Assembly: GCA_963665085.2 (NCBI GenBank)
Contig: CAXXXS010000001.1
Location: 3,534,001-3,598,000, forward strand
Length of the DNA stretch: 64,000 bases
From: G963665085 sp963665085
Lineage (GTDB): Bacteria > Bacteroidota > Bacteroidia > Bacteroidales > JAAAOM01
Direction: 5' to 3'
This document shows positions 17,467-26,415 of this stretch, one piece after another; within the stretch, counting starts at the first letter, position 1, and every line of letters begins with the position of its first letter. The notes below the pieces were generated by a model. That model saw only the letters and a list, made by a program, of their open reading frames with translations. It ran no database searches and had not been told where the DNA came from. The position numbers and the translations under genes are program-made.

Positions 17467-17763
17467 AATACTCTCTAATACCTCATTAATAATGTTTAGA
17501 AAGAGATTTGTTCCAAGATTTAAATGTGGCTATTAATGGATTTTTTCCAGAAATAGCAAAGGTATTGTTGTTAAAATATTAATTAAAAATGCTGTAGTTT
17601 TTTCGAAAGGAGTCTTTTGTGTAAATGGTTGTTTGTTATTTGAATACAGTATTAGCTTGTCTGTACAACTTTGCGCTCCATTTATTTTTATCAGAAAAAA
17701 ACTATTCATTTCTAATTAAAATTGTGTTATTTTGTTTTCAACTAACTAGATGGTCTTTCAAAT

Positions 17764-18309
17764 TTGAAAGCAGAAGAGAAAATATTAGTTAAACACCTAC
17801 GTAAACGAAATAAAGCTGTTTTTGAGTCTATATTTCGAGAATACTATCCTTTTTTACTAAAATTCGCATATAGGTTTGTTCCCGACGAACAGGTTTGTGA
17901 AGATATTATCCAGGATTTATTCTCACACCTATGGAAAGAATCAGAACACTTGTATTTTAAAACATCACTGAAAGCTTACCTTGTTCAATCCGTAAAAAAC
18001 AGATGTCTTAATTATCTTAGAGATTTAAAAATTCATGATAAGCATGAGATTCTTTATCTTGAATCAATGCTTAGTATTGGAGATGATGAATTAGCAGATG
18101 ATGAAGAATTGTTTGAACGGGTTAGTGAAGCAATTAAAAATTTACCCCCTGATGTAGCTAAAGTTTTGTTGTTAAAGTATTTTGAAGGAAAAAAGGTTAA
18201 TGAAATTGCTGAACTGAGAGAGATGTCCCCAAATACTGTGAAAAAGCAATTACAAAAAGCAAAAGAATTACTCAAACAGAAACTGTTAGCTTATCTTTTT
18301 TTTATTTAA
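17764..18309 (+). CDS. ECF RNA polymerase sigma factor (PUL-type)
   Basis: A 181-residue ECF sigma factor of the Bacteroidota SigW-like group; TTG start. Region 2 (AVFESIFREYYPFLLKFAYRFVPDEQVCEDIIQDLFSHLWKE) and region 4 (LPPDVAKVLLLKYFEGKKVNEIAELREMSPNTVKKQLQKAKELLKQKL) are both complete, with the helix-turn-helix in the latter. It is followed after 104 bases by a FecR anti-sigma factor and then a SusC receptor with an STN domain, so it should be released when the receptor is occupied and then drive the adjacent susCD genes. Confidence 0.92.
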   Translation: MKAEEKILVKHLRKRNKAVFESIFREYYPFLLKFAYRFVPDEQVCEDIIQDLFSHLWKESEHLYFKTSLKAYLVQSVKNRCLNYLRDLKIHDKHEILYLESMLSIGDDELADDEELFERVSEAIKNLPPDVAKVLLLKYFEGKKVNEIAELREMSPNTVKKQLQKAKELLKQKLLAYLFFI

Positions 18310-18413
18310 AAAAGACAGATTGTAATTTTCTTGAAACTGGTCAGGTATATTTTTTTATAAAAAAGATAAAAAAATATTACCCATTTAGCAATTGTGTGTG
18401 TCTATAATTTAGA

Positions 18414-19577
18414 ATGAAAGAAATGATAGATTTTGAGATAATTTGGAAAAGTATTCATAATCTGGCTACAGAGGAAGAAAAAATCGAACTAGAGAACTGG
18501 TTGAGACTGGATACCCAGAATGTGAGATTTTATAATAAACAGAAAAACCTTTATAGCAAGGGAATGTTATTTCATTCTATTGGACCAGATATTGATAAAT
18601 CCTGGAAAAAATTAAATAATTCAATTAACAGACAAAGAAAGAACCGATTACTATGGGTATCAACTATTGCTGCCAGTGCAATAATTATCTTTGCTATATT
18701 TTATTTCAATAGTTACTTTTCAATAGAATCTGTATCGATCCTTGCAGAAATGCACCATTCAGATATTAAACCAGGGAGTAATAAAGCTGTTTTGATATTG
18801 GATGATGGGACAGAATATCATTTGGCAGATAGTTCTTCATTAAGCCTAAGCGAAGGAAATACAAAAATAACAAATGATGGCAGTTCTATAAAGTATCAAA
18901 GCGATAGAAAGATAGAAAGTCAAAATAAGTTGAAACTTAACAAACTGATAGTGCCTCGTGGAGGTGAGTTTTTTATTATACTTTCCGATAGTACAAAAAT
19001 TTGGTTAAACTCTGAAACAACACTTGAATATCCTGTTGAATTTACTGGTGAAGATCGAATTGTAAAACTTGAAGGTGAAGCTTTTTTTGAGGTTACGAAA
19101 AGCAAAAAAAGGTTTAAAGTTCTTACAGGAGAACAAGTTGTTGAGGTATTAGGTACATCGTTTAATATTTCCTCATACAAAGAAGATTCTTTAATATTCA
19201 CAACACTTGTTGAAGGAAAACTCAATGTCTCTTTAATGGATAATCCTAATATAAAACAGGTTTTATTGCCAAATTATCAGAGTTATTTGTATAAAAATGA
19301 ATCTATTATATCAGTTAGGCAAGTAGATCCTTCAGATTATATTGCATGGAAAGAAGGACGGTTTTTATTTAAGAATAAAACATTGATTGAAATTATGAAT
19401 ACCCTTTCAAGATGGTATGATGTGGATATTACAATCAAGAATGAAGAAATAGGAAAAATGAAGTTTACAGGCGATATTAAGAGATACGAATTTTTAGAAA
19501 ATATACTAACATTAATAAAACAAACAAATGAAATAACTTATGAAATTACAAAAGACCGTGAGGTAACAATTAGATAA
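18414..19577 (+). CDS. FecR-family anti-sigma factor
   Basis: A 387-residue inner-membrane anti-sigma factor. The cytoplasmic N-terminal part binds sigma; one transmembrane segment lies at about 80-100 (LLWVSTIAASAIIIFAIFYF). The periplasmic FecR domain follows (IVPRGGEFFIILSDSTKIWLNSETTLEYPVEF, GEAFFEVTK, VLGTSFNISSY) and a C-terminal DUF4974-type STN-like domain (VDPSDYIAWKEGRFLFKNKTLIEIMNTLSRWYDVDI). It lacks the long acidic linker found in the two other FecR proteins of this window. An internal ATG three codons later is an alternative start. Confidence 0.92.
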   Translation: MKEMIDFEIIWKSIHNLATEEEKIELENWLRLDTQNVRFYNKQKNLYSKGMLFHSIGPDIDKSWKKLNNSINRQRKNRLLWVSTIAASAIIIFAIFYFNSYFSIESVSILAEMHHSDIKPGSNKAVLILDDGTEYHLADSSSLSLSEGNTKITNDGSSIKYQSDRKIESQNKLKLNKLIVPRGGEFFIILSDSTKIWLNSETTLEYPVEFTGEDRIVKLEGEAFFEVTKSKKRFKVLTGEQVVEVLGTSFNISSYKEDSLIFTTLVEGKLNVSLMDNPNIKQVLLPNYQSYLYKNESIISVRQVDPSDYIAWKEGRFLFKNKTLIEIMNTLSRWYDVDITIKNEEIGKMKFTGDIKRYEFLENILTLIKQTNEITYEITKDREVTIR

Positions 19578-19581
19578 AACA

Positions 19582-19610
19582 AGTGGGAAATGTTTCCCCC
19601 ATTTCCCACT
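19582..19610 (+). promoter_or_regulatory. Conserved FecR-SusC intercistronic hairpin (copy 1)
   Basis: An eleven-base perfect stem AGTGGGAAATG / CATTTCCCACT around a seven-base loop TTTCCCC, 46 bases before the susC start. No T-tract follows, so it is not a simple terminator. Equivalent hairpins occupy the same place before the other two susC genes (46561, 62448). Confidence 0.7.
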
Positions 19611-19656
19611 ACTAATGTTTTAACTAACCAAATGTTTAATTAGAAAATGTAAAACT

Positions 19657-22600
19657 ATGAAAAAAAACTATGGAAATCTCTTTTCAAAAGAGAGAATTAA
19701 AAAATTATTTCTAACTATGAAACTAATTCTATTTTTATCAGTCTTATTAATGTTTAATGTTAAGGCAAGTGTATATTCTCAAAACACTCAAATAACATTG
19801 AATCATCAAGAAGTTCTATTAGAAAAGATACTGGAAGAAATAACGCAACAAAGTGAATTTACTTTTTTATATCGTTCCGATCTTTTAAACGATGTAATTG
19901 TGAAAAATGTAGACCTTAAGAAAGGTTTTGTCGATAAAATACTTGAAAAAGTTTTAATAGAGCAGGGGTATGATTATGAGATAATTGACAAAACAATAAT
20001 AATAAGGGAATCAAAAACTAATGGTTCCTGGGGATATGACCAACAAATTACAATTAAGGGGAAAGTAGTTGATAGTAATGGTTATCCTTTGCCTGGTGTT
20101 AATATAGTCGAAAAAGGAACTTCAAATGGCGCAATTACAGACTTGGATGGGAATTATACAATTTTTGTTAATGATCAAAACGCTATTCTAAGTTTCTCTT
20201 TTATTGGCTATTTAACAGAAGAAATTGAGGTTGCAGGTAAAACAACCATCGATGTCGCATTGCTTGAGGATGTAACAGCTCTTGAAGAGGTTGTTGTTAT
20301 TGGATATGGTATCCAAAAAAAGAAATTAACAACAGGTGCAACAATTCAGGTAGATGGGGAAGATTTAGAAAAATTGAATACTGTAAGTACCTTAGGTGCT
20401 TTACAAAGTCAAAGTCCGGGTGTAAATATAGTACAAAGTTCTGGTATGCCTGGAGAATCCTTTAAAGTAACTATCCGTGGCCTAGGAACAGTAGGGGAAT
20501 CAGCGCCTCTATATGTAATTGATGGTGTGGCAGGAGGCGATATTACTTCTCTAAATCCAGCCGATATAGAATCTGTAGATGTGTTAAAAGATGCTGCTTC
20601 TGCTGCAATTTACGGGGCCCGGGCAGCCAATGGTGTTATTCTGATAACTACTAAACAAGGGGAAAGTGGTAAAATGAAAGTAACATATAGCACCTATTAT
20701 GGAATACAAAATCCTTATAAAGTGGCTCCTCTTCTTAATGCTAAGGAGTATATGACCATTATGAATGAGATAAATTTTAACGAGGGACTGGAACTTTATG
20801 ATTGGGAAAGCTTTATGCCAGAATTGTATCAAAAAATTGAAAGTGGGGAATGGAATGGAACGAACTGGCTTAAAGAGATACGTAATGAAGATGCCCCGAT
20901 TCAAAATCATGCATTTAATGTAATTGGAGGAAATGATGTGTCTAAGTTTTCTTTGGGATTTTCATATACCGGTCAGGAAGGTATTTATGGAGCCCCTGTA
21001 CAACCAGATTATCAAAGGTACACAGCACGGATTAATTCAGATCATGTTATTTTAAAAAAGGGTGATCTTAACATTATTAAAGTAGGGGAAAATATCAATT
21101 TTAATTATAAAGAGAAAAAAGGTATTGGAATTGGTAACATATACTGGAACGATATTCATAATATGCTTATTGGTTGCCCGCTGATGCCTGTTTACGGTGA
21201 TAACGGAGAATATTTTGATAAGGAAGATAAAGCTGCTTATGGTCTTGATGAACTTAGTGCAGATATGGCTAACCCTATTGCTAATATGGTTTATAGCAGG
21301 GGACAAAATTTATCAAAAACTTATGGGCTTAATGCAAATGCATACCTCGAAATACAACCTGTCAAAAGTGTTGTGTTTAGAAGTAGTTTCGGTTATAAAG
21401 TAAGTGCCAACAGTTATCGGCAATATACACCTGAATATGAACTTTCCCAGTCAGTTATGAATACTGTTGATGAGGTTCATCAAGAAATGACTTCAGGTTA
21501 TAGTTGGACATTGGAAAATACAATCAATTATTCTATTACAGCAGGAGATCATTCTATTACCGCCCTTGTTGGCCAATCTCTTGAAAAGTGGGGAAAGGGA
21601 GATACATTAAAAGTAACAAATGGTAATTCACTTTTTTCCAGTTTTGATTATGCATGGGTAGATAATACGCAGGGTTATACTTCTGGTGTATCTGAATTTT
21701 ATGGTAGTCCATGGGGAGAAGGTGGTTTGGCCTCATTTTTTGGAAGGGTACTCTATAACTATAAAGAAACTTATATGGCATCTTTTGTGATGCGTGCTGA
21801 TGGCTCTTCTAATTTTCCACGAGGTAATCGCTGGGGCTATTTTCCATCTGTATCCGCCGGTTGGGTTATAACAAACGAATCTTTTATGGATAATACATTA
21901 GGTTGGTTAGATTTTTTAAAGGTAAGGGGTAGCTGGGGACAAAATGGTAATGCTTCTATAGATAATTTTCAATATTTGGCAACGGTAGCTTTCGATGGGG
22001 CATCTAAATATTCTTTTGGAAACACAAAAGATAGTCAGTCTACTGGGGGATATGCTGATATATTGCCGAACGAAGATATTACATGGGAAACATCAGAACA
22101 ACTTGATTTTGGGTTCGATGCCCGATTTTTAGGGAGTCGTTTGGGATTAGCTTTTGACTGGTATAAAAAAGATACTAAAGATTGGCTCGTAAGAGCCCCT
22201 ATTTTAGCCTCATATGGTACGGGTGCTCCTTATATTAATGGAGGTGATGTTGAGAACAAAGGAGTGGAGTTTGCCATAAGTTGGAATGATAGGGCTGGAG
22301 ATTTTACATATGGTGTTAATTTAAATGTAGCCCATAATGAAAACAAAGTTACACGAATTGCTAATGGAGAAGGAATTATACATGGAGAAACTAATGTTTT
22401 AAGCCAGGGGACAGATGAAATGTACCGTGCAGAAGTCGGAATGCCTATCGGTTACTTTTGGGGGTATAAAACAGCTGGTGTTTTTCAGAACCAGGAACAA
22501 ATTAATAATACCGATGTGTTTTTGCAATCAGATCCAGAACCAGGGGATTTAATATTTGTAGATACCAATGGCGATGGTAGTATTACAGAAGATGATAAAT

Positions 22601-23118
22601 GTAAAATAGGTAACCCACATCCAGATATGACGCTGGGAATCAGCTTAAATTTAGGGTATAAAGGTTTTGATGTATCTGTAACCTCAGCAGGGGCATTTGG
22701 GCATCAAATAGCAAAATCATACAGATCGTTTGCAGATACAAAAATTCAGAACTATACTACTGATATTTTTGAGCGTTGGCATGGCGAAGGAACTTCAAAT
22801 AAATTACCCCGCCTTTCAAGTGGAAGTAATGCCAATTGGCAGGAAATTTCAGACATATATATCGAAGATGCTGATTATTTAAAAATACAGAATGTTACAA
22901 TTGGCTATGACTTTAAAACTTTATTTCCCAATATGCCTTTAGGCCAAACCCGTTTATATGTATCAGCACAGAACCTGTATACTTTTACCAATTATTCTGG
23001 TATGGATCCTGAAGTTGGATATGGACCTGAAGATAATAGCAATTGGGCTTCAGGTATTGACCTTGGGTTTTATCCAAGTCCAAGAGTTTATATGGTTGGT
23101 ATTAATGTTAAATTTTAA
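19657..23118 (+). CDS. SusC/RagA-type TonB-dependent receptor with STN signalling domain
   Basis: A 1153-residue outer-membrane receptor. After a signal peptide (MKLILFLSVLLMFNVKASVYSQ) comes an STN domain (about 45-120, QEVLLEKILEEITQQSEFTFLY) that can signal to the FecR protein upstream, then a carboxypeptidase-regulatory-like beta domain (KGKVVDSNGYPLPGVNIVEKG, about 130-210), the plug (VVVIGYGIQKKKLTTGATIQ; DVLKDAASAAIYGARAANGVILITTK) and the 22-stranded barrel ending in aromatic VYMVGINVKF. It imports oligosaccharides with the SusD lipoprotein encoded 11 bases later. Confidence 0.95.
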   Translation: MKKNYGNLFSKERIKKLFLTMKLILFLSVLLMFNVKASVYSQNTQITLNHQEVLLEKILEEITQQSEFTFLYRSDLLNDVIVKNVDLKKGFVDKILEKVLIEQGYDYEIIDKTIIIRESKTNGSWGYDQQITIKGKVVDSNGYPLPGVNIVEKGTSNGAITDLDGNYTIFVNDQNAILSFSFIGYLTEEIEVAGKTTIDVALLEDVTALEEVVVIGYGIQKKKLTTGATIQVDGEDLEKLNTVSTLGALQSQSPGVNIVQSSGMPGESFKVTIRGLGTVGESAPLYVIDGVAGGDITSLNPADIESVDVLKDAASAAIYGARAANGVILITTKQGESGKMKVTYSTYYGIQNPYKVAPLLNAKEYMTIMNEINFNEGLELYDWESFMPELYQKIESGEWNGTNWLKEIRNEDAPIQNHAFNVIGGNDVSKFSLGFSYTGQEGIYGAPVQPDYQRYTARINSDHVILKKGDLNIIKVGENINFNYKEKKGIGIGNIYWNDIHNMLIGCPLMPVYGDNGEYFDKEDKAAYGLDELSADMANPIANMVYSRGQNLSKTYGLNANAYLEIQPVKSVVFRSSFGYKVSANSYRQYTPEYELSQSVMNTVDEVHQEMTSGYSWTLENTINYSITAGDHSITALVGQSLEKWGKGDTLKVTNGNSLFSSFDYAWVDNTQGYTSGVSEFYGSPWGEGGLASFFGRVLYNYKETYMASFVMRADGSSNFPRGNRWGYFPSVSAGWVITNESFMDNTLGWLDFLKVRGSWGQNGNASIDNFQYLATVAFDGASKYSFGNTKDSQSTGGYADILPNEDITWETSEQLDFGFDARFLGSRLGLAFDWYKKDTKDWLVRAPILASYGTGAPYINGGDVENKGVEFAISWNDRAGDFTYGVNLNVAHNENKVTRIANGEGIIHGETNVLSQGTDEMYRAEVGMPIGYFWGYKTAGVFQNQEQINNTDVFLQSDPEPGDLIFVDTNGDGSITEDDKCKIGNPHPDMTLGISLNLGYKGFDVSVTSAGAFGHQIAKSYRSFADTKIQNYTTDIFERWHGEGTSNKLPRLSSGSNANWQEISDIYIEDADYLKIQNVTIGYDFKTLFPNMPLGQTRLYVSAQNLYTFTNYSGMDPEVGYGPEDNSNWASGIDLGFYPSPRVYMVGINVKF

Positions 23119-23129
23119 TATTTACTGGA

Positions 23130-24839
23130 ATGAAAAAATTATTATATATCATTATAGGAGTAGCTTCATTTCTATTCGTGGGGTGTGAAGATTTTCTCGA
23201 TACAGATAATTACACGAAAAAAAACACCTCAAATTTCCCTGAGACAGTTGAGGATGCAGAACAAGTACTTACTGCAATTTATTCAAATTTAAATACAACT
23301 ACAGCAAATCCACAGGAATCTTATTTTTATGCAGCTGAGTTGGCTTCTGATGACCGTTTTGGCGGAGGGGGCGAGAACGATAAATTAATGCAGGCACTGG
23401 ATCTTTTGATGAACTATCAATCAAGTATGCTTGAAAATTATTGGACTGATCGTTATAAAGGAATATTTCGTGCAAATATGGCCATTGAAACCCTTGATAA
23501 TTGTGAGGGATATGAATCTGAAGCACAACGCAATCAAATGATGGGGGAAGCATACTTTATGCGGGCATTCTTTTATTTCGAAATGGCCTCTTACTTTGGA
23601 CAGGTGCCTCTGGTTATTACAACAGAAGCGGTAAACCTTCCAAAAGCAGGTACCGAAGAACTGTATGCGCAAATTGCTTCTGATCTTAAGAATGCGATTG
23701 AATTAATGTACAATCAGGATTACACATACCTTGAATCTGGACATGCAACCAAATGGGCGGCAGAGGCATTGATGGCAAGGGTTTTTTTATTCTACACAGG
23801 TTATTACAGTAAAGAAACCCTACCGCTTACTGATGGGGGCTCTGTTTCAAAATCAGATGTAACTTCCTGGCTGGAAGATTGTATTGATAATAGCGGGCAT
23901 TCACTTGTTTCTGATTTCCGTGAGTTGTGGACATATACAAACAAATATACTGTTGAAGATTATGCTTATACCAAAGAGCAAAACTTAGTATGGGTTGAAA
24001 ATGACGGGAATGTGAATCCGGAGACTATTTTTTCAATTAAATACTCAAATTTTGCGGATTGGGAGACTACTATTGGTTATGCGAACGAATATGTACTTCA
24101 TTTTGGTTTACGAGGAGGCCAGGATTATGCAAATACGTTTCCTTTTGGTCAGGGATGGGGCGCAGGACCTGTAAATCCAACGCTTTGGGATGACTGGAAA
24201 ACTGCTGAAGCAGATGATATGAGACGTGAAGCCTCGATTATTGACTTACCTAACGAACTACCTAACTATGTGAAAGGCGGCTGGTCAGATTTTGTGCAGG
24301 AAACTGACTATTGGCAAAAAAAATATACGCCTGTAACAGCGTTTGATGCAGATAGTAATATAGTATCAGACTATAGTGTATTAATGTATGGAACAACAGA
24401 TAATATGCAGCTGGATCATACCCAGGATATTATATTGATTCGTTTGGCTGATGTTTACCTTATGCATTCGGAACTTACAGAAACAAACACGTATATGAAC
24501 AAAGTTCGTGAACGTGCTGGATTAACGGCAAAGGATTACTCATTGACAAATCTCCAGAATGAACGTCGCTGGGAACTTGCCTTTGAAGGTATTCGCTGGA
24601 ATGATATTCGTCGTTGGGGAATTGCAGGCAACCTACTCGAAGCTCAAATAGGAGTTGATTGTTATTTTAAAGGAGTGGGGGATGTAACCAAATCGTTTGG
24701 AGGTGGTTATAAAGCTCGGTATGAAGCAACAGGAGGTTTTTTCCCTATTCCGGAAGAAGAAATATCCCTTTCCGATGGTGTTTTGGAACAAAATGCCGGG
24801 TGGGGAACAGCTGATGCAGAGTATACAGGTTGGAAATAA
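23130..24839 (+). CDS. SusD/RagB-type surface glycan-binding lipoprotein
   Basis: A 569-residue lipoprotein (MKKLLYIIIGVASFLFVGC, Cys19) with the SusD fold: N-terminal AEQVLTAIYSNLNTTTANP, a TPR-like helical middle (EAYFMRAFFYFEMASYFGQVPLVI; ATKWAAEALMARVFLFYTGYY) and the C-terminal RagB/SusD signature (VYLMHSELTETNTYMNKVRERAG, NERRWELAFEGIRWNDIRRWG, FFPIPEEEISLSDGVLEQNAGW). It caps the preceding SusC barrel and captures substrate at the cell surface. Confidence 0.95.
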   Translation: MKKLLYIIIGVASFLFVGCEDFLDTDNYTKKNTSNFPETVEDAEQVLTAIYSNLNTTTANPQESYFYAAELASDDRFGGGGENDKLMQALDLLMNYQSSMLENYWTDRYKGIFRANMAIETLDNCEGYESEAQRNQMMGEAYFMRAFFYFEMASYFGQVPLVITTEAVNLPKAGTEELYAQIASDLKNAIELMYNQDYTYLESGHATKWAAEALMARVFLFYTGYYSKETLPLTDGGSVSKSDVTSWLEDCIDNSGHSLVSDFRELWTYTNKYTVEDYAYTKEQNLVWVENDGNVNPETIFSIKYSNFADWETTIGYANEYVLHFGLRGGQDYANTFPFGQGWGAGPVNPTLWDDWKTAEADDMRREASIIDLPNELPNYVKGGWSDFVQETDYWQKKYTPVTAFDADSNIVSDYSVLMYGTTDNMQLDHTQDIILIRLADVYLMHSELTETNTYMNKVRERAGLTAKDYSLTNLQNERRWELAFEGIRWNDIRRWGIAGNLLEAQIGVDCYFKGVGDVTKSFGGGYKARYEATGGFFPIPEEEISLSDGVLEQNAGWGTADAEYTGWK

Positions 24840-24865
24840 TTGTTGAATTTATTAAATGAATTAAT

Positions 24866-25702
24866 ATGAAAAAGTTAAATATATATTCTTTATTTATATT
24901 GGCTATCATTGCTTTAATTGCATGTGATCCGCTCGAGGATCGAGACTCTATAGGTGGTGGGATTAGTGCAGAAGAATTAGATGTTTCTGCAACTCCAGTT
25001 ATTGTTAATGGGAAAAATTCTAATAAGGTTATATTAAAAAATAGTAGCCCGGTTTTGTCTTCATGGAATTATGGTGTTGGGACTACACAACGACAGTCTG
25101 ATACAGTATTACTAGTTCTAACAGGAACGACAACCATAACTTTTACAGGTTTAAATCCTGATGGGAGTGAAATTACAAAGAGTTTGGATGTTGCTGTTGA
25201 TGAACTTACCTTTGATGTGCCTGCTCAATGGGGATATCTTTGCGGTTCTGGAGAAAAAACGTGGGTTTGGGATGATGAAGCATCATCCTGTTTCGGAAAT
25301 GGAGGCTATCTTGGAAATACTTCACCTGGTTGGTGGGCGCTTACCGTTGATGGAATTGATGAACAAGCAGCTGGAGAAGGCGAGGGCGCATCAATGGTGT
25401 TTTCTACAAGTGGGGCAACTCTTACAAAACATTTGACTGATGGTACAACACAGCAGGGAACTTTTTCTTTTGATATGACTGCAACAACACTTGATGGAGA
25501 CGGCAATGTCTGGGCAGAAGGAATGTTAACAACAAAAGGAGTAACAGTTCTTTGTGGTATTTCAATCAACGAAGGAGGAATTGATGTTAATGACTATGAT
25601 ATACTCTCTTTAGATGATAGCAACATGACGCTTTCTTATCATGCAGACGGTGCTACAGCTTGGGGAGAAGCTTGGTTTTGGGTATTTCGGGTCGCTGATT
25701 AA
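24866..25702 (+). CDS. PUL-associated lipoprotein, unknown beta-rich protein
   Basis: A 278-residue lipoprotein (lipobox ALIAC, Cys20) 26 bases after susD. It is rich in Gly, Thr, Asp and aromatic residues with many predicted strands (WGYLCGSGEKTWVWDDEASSCFG; GYLGNTSPGWWALTVDG; NMTLSYHADGATAWGEAWFWVFRV). The position and composition fit the SusE/SusF-like or glycan-binding lipoproteins that follow susCD, with Trp-rich surfaces suited to sugars, but I do not recognise a named family. It is followed by a strong terminator. Confidence 0.8.
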   Translation: MKKLNIYSLFILAIIALIACDPLEDRDSIGGGISAEELDVSATPVIVNGKNSNKVILKNSSPVLSSWNYGVGTTQRQSDTVLLVLTGTTTITFTGLNPDGSEITKSLDVAVDELTFDVPAQWGYLCGSGEKTWVWDDEASSCFGNGGYLGNTSPGWWALTVDGIDEQAAGEGEGASMVFSTSGATLTKHLTDGTTQQGTFSFDMTATTLDGDGNVWAEGMLTTKGVTVLCGISINEGGIDVNDYDILSLDDSNMTLSYHADGATAWGEAWFWVFRVAD

Positions 25703-25717
25703 GTTTTAATTTTCAGG

Positions 25718-25746
25718 AGGGGATGGATATTCCATCCCCTTTTATT
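25718..25746 (+). terminator. Rho-independent terminator between the susCD unit and the DUF4369/DUF6057 operon
   Basis: A perfect ten-base stem AGGGGATGGA / TCCATCCCCT with a TAT loop and a TTTTATTT tail. It splits the susC/susD/lipoprotein unit from the operon starting at 25781, or attenuates transcription into it. Confidence 0.85.
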
Positions 25747-25780
25747 TACTATAATAACGATAACTGCAAAAACAAAAAAA

Positions 25781-26401
25781 ATGAATTCAAGCAAGATTTA
25801 TTTTTCTCGATATTTTGTAATGTTGATAATTGTTATAGCAAGTTGTCAGTCTAACCAAAATTGTACTATTATCGGATTTTTACCAGATGATTCATATAAT
25901 GGGGAATATATATATATGGTTCCTTTTTTTGAAGCTACAAAAAGTAGGGTTGACTCAACAATAATAAAAGAAGGAAAGTTTAGTATCAAGTGCGATGGTA
26001 ATACTCCGGAAATATTTATACTTAGAACAAAACCGATATTACGTCTTGAGCTACAGGAACTGTTAATTGTTAAAGAATCAGGAATAATAAATGTATCAAT
26101 TGGTACTACTAGTTCTGCGCATGGGACAGCTCTCAACGATTCACTTCAATCATGGAAGCAAAAAAAAATGAACTTCGACCAACGATATTCTGAATTAAAA
26201 TATCAAAATCAGGACACTAATGATTCTTTTAAAAATGAGTTAAAACAAGAGTCTGATAGTATGAATGTCAGAATTATAGCGTACAATTTTAATTTTGTTA
26301 AAAACAATATAGATAATGTCGTAGGTAAAATGGTTTACGATATAATGAAACACACTTTTACATTAGAACAATTAGATGAATTAAAAAGCCAAGAATTCTA
26401 A
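25781..26401 (+). CDS. DUF4369-like lipoprotein
   Basis: A 206-residue protein with a lipoprotein signal (FVMLIIVIASC, Cys about 22). Residues 28-110 have the DUF4369 beta-sandwich look: CTIIGFLPDDSYNGEYIYMVPF, VDSTIIKEGKFSIKCDGNTPEIFILRTKP. The C-terminal part is helical. In many Bacteroidota relatives this domain precedes a thioredoxin-like TlpA/ResA domain, which is missing here; the protein ends shortly after FTLEQLDELKSQEF. It starts the operon 14 bases ahead of the first DUF6057-like gene. Function unknown. Confidence 0.75.
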   Translation: MNSSKIYFSRYFVMLIIVIASCQSNQNCTIIGFLPDDSYNGEYIYMVPFFEATKSRVDSTIIKEGKFSIKCDGNTPEIFILRTKPILRLELQELLIVKESGIINVSIGTTSSAHGTALNDSLQSWKQKKMNFDQRYSELKYQNQDTNDSFKNELKQESDSMNVRIIAYNFNFVKNNIDNVVGKMVYDIMKHTFTLEQLDELKSQEF

Positions 26402-26415
26402 AATGGATTGTGTAG